64,000 bases of DNA. Source: Ophiodon elongatus. Taxonomy: Eukaryota; Chordata; Actinopteri; Perciformes; Hexagrammidae. The stretch spans positions 2,042,001 to 2,106,000 of the forward strand of contig JACSYO010000912.1 of the NCBI GenBank assembly GCA_016806645.1, written 5' to 3'. The position numbers were made by a program, and so were the translations under genes. Below are positions 62,201-64,000 of this stretch, piece by piece; the stretch's first letter is position 1, and each line of letters begins with the position of its first letter. The notes beneath the pieces were generated by a model that worked only from the letters and a program-made list of their open reading frames with translations, was not told the DNA's origin and searched no databases.

Positions 62201-64000
62201 GCCAATGCTTGTCACATCTATGAGATACTGTGGGTTTTTCTCTTTCTTAAAGCATATACACCTCCTTTTTCACCTTAAAAATTAATTTTACTGCAGCCAT
62301 CGCTGAACAGTTTGTATTTTTAACACCACAAATAGCAGGTTAATTTCCCGGACTCTTTTCATCAAAGGCACAGTGTGGTGAAACTTCAACACATGATCAA
62401 TGCATTACATACTCCCCAAAACCTTAAAATCAATTCCTCCATGCTTTTAACTTGACAATGAGGAGGGTTTAATCAGGCTGAACCAGCTAGTTTCTGCTGA
62501 ACTGTGGAACGGGGCAGGTGTAACCCTCCACCCTTCTACCCCCACCCTCCCCGCCTCTCCCCAACTCTATTTTTACAGCCTCTTGGGGCTCCGGCTTTGA
62601 AGGGAAACCTATACAGGAAAATTGCTTGCATTTTTCCCCCCCGTAGCGTTGATAGATGGACATTGACTGTCGCATTCCCTCTCTTGCACATCAGGAGCTC
62701 GGGCTTCCCCCCCCCCCCCCCCCACAGTCTTCTCTCAGCCTTTCTGTGGCATTCCAGTCCTAATAGGTGCTTTGTTGAAGTGCAGTGCAGGTTATACACA
62801 GGTTCTGAAGTTCCTTCTTTCACGGAAACATGACTTTTGACTCCTCAAACTTAAATTTGGATTTGAAGCACACAATTCTTTCACTGGGTCTTCTCATCAA
62901 TGTTGAACATTTCTGTGGTGTAACTTGGATTTCATTGGCAGCATACGCTTTTCTTCCCCCATACACCCTTTATGTCCCATACGCCGCTACCTTCATCCAT
63001 GTCTTTGCTCCAAACAGTGGCATTCATTTCTCCTTGCATTGTGTTAATTGGCAAAGCATGGTTTGGGCTATTGTAAACATGGCTGTGTGAGACTGGTATA
63101 AAAGAGGCACCAGTCACTCCCCAGGCTAAGCTAGTGTGCAAGGCAGGCAGGGGCTGCTGCCTATTGTGCTGGTGAAGCCTTTGTAGATTTGCAGTGGGCC
63201 CCCTTTTTAATCGCCTTCTCATACACCGCTTGCCGACTCGCTTTGCATATTTAATTGCCAGGTAAAATCATTTTGTCGGCAATCCGTTTAATTATTTGAT
63301 TGTACAGTAACCGTAAAGAGTGAGCGCAAGGAAGAGGAAGGGATAAACGGGGGTAGAGAGAAGAAGAGAGACAGAGAGAGAGCAGCAGGCAGCAGAGAAA
63401 GAAAGAGGTCTGTTGCCAGAATAGACATCAAAGCTGTGCCTTGATGTTGATGTTGAATGGGCATTAATGGTTTCTGAAGGCAAGAGATTGCACAGAAAAA
63501 AAGAAAGAGAGGAAAAAAATATAAACCCTCCTTTTTTTCTGACAATCCCGCCAGCAATCTCAGTAAATGCATAAACATTGGAACCCAGTGCCAGATAGAG
63601 GGGTTGAACAGAGAGAAAGAAAGTGAGAGCAAGAGAAGCTGGTTGGATTGTTCACTTTCATTTCCTGTAATGACTGAAGGGTGAGTAACAGACAGAAGAT
63701 GGGTCAAATGGCCCGATTGGAGGCTGGCAGTGATTACGAGGCTATCGCCATGTGAAACATTTAGGTTTAAAGACCAGAAGATTCCAATCAATGTCTCTTA
63801 ACTCATTTCAAGTCACAAGGACATAAAAGAGCAATACATTAGGTTGTATGTCATTCTCAAAACTATTAGCGTGTACTGATTTTGCAATACTTTCTACATG
63901 CAGGAAATGTTCTTGAGGAAACATTGTGCTTCTTTTGGTCCAAATATTGGATCGAGGCCTATTGGGCATTGGCTAGCACCTCAAGGACAATCAAATTAAT
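59243..64000. other. intergenic region downstream of axin2
   Basis: No exon recognised on either strand. It holds C-runs at about 60658-60677 and 62707-62723, a G/T-rich patch at 61915-61950, a repeat-like stretch at 60735-60975 and purine-rich sequence near 63330-63400. The 167-residue minus-strand frame at 63288-63791 is Leu/Ser-rich low complexity. Confidence 0.55.
60735..60975. repeat. probable dispersed repeat fragment downstream of axin2
   Basis: Phrases such as AATGCGGTTTGGATCTGATT and TTTGGGCAGGCTGTCTGAAC resemble a teleost DNA-transposon-derived repeat from memory. No terminal repeats were resolved. Confidence 0.3.

Noticed and set aside
63288..63791. 167-residue minus-strand open frame
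   Set aside because: Leu/Ser/Phe-rich low complexity opposite purine-rich DNA; no recognisable domain.

Overview
This window is nuclear DNA from a vertebrate, almost certainly a ray-finned fish and probably a percomorph teleost. Three things point that way: one split gene with canonical GT-AG introns and a fish-like axin2 product, very abundant (GT)n/(CA)n and (CT)n microsatellites, and several short dispersed repeats that I recognise from teleost genomes. I see no bacterial, organellar or viral genes, operons, CRISPR arrays, tRNAs or rRNAs.

The only gene I can assign with confidence is axin2 (conductin), on the + strand. Its ten coding exons join without a frame break from an ATG at 43751 to a TAA ending at 57466. 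The joined CDS is 2,388 nt and encodes 795 residues. A noncoding first exon ending at 42089 is inferred from a consensus donor there and an acceptor at 43638-43639. The 3' UTR runs about 1.8 kb to an ATTAAA signal at 59216-59221. The protein keeps every Axin module in order: tankyrase-binding N terminus, RGS domain, GSK3-binding helix, beta-catenin-binding helix, His-rich linker and DIX domain. It should therefore act as an intact negative-feedback scaffold of the Wnt/beta-catenin destruction complex.

Layout: 1-41 kb is gene-poor upstream sequence with simple repeats, small nonautonomous transposon-like elements and one 5'-truncated retrotransposon tail with a clear target-site duplication. 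A low-confidence pair of exon-like segments lies at 10.4-10.8 kb. From 38.5 kb to 43.7 kb there are two clusters of TCF/LEF-type motifs (CTTTGAA/CTTTGAT), one about 3 kb upstream and one spanning the probable promoter, exon 1 and intron 1. Together with upstream ORFs created at the exon 1/exon 2 junction, these suggest Wnt autoregulation and translational damping of axin2. From 59.3 to 64 kb the sequence is downstream intergenic with no convincing gene.

I found no new enzymatic or defence system. The most useful leads are regulatory: the TCF/LEF clusters, the splice-made uORFs, a perfect DR1 nuclear-receptor-type repeat in intron 10, and Z-DNA-, G-quadruplex- and hairpin-prone tracts. Repeat-family identities were recalled from memory of teleost genomes and not searched.
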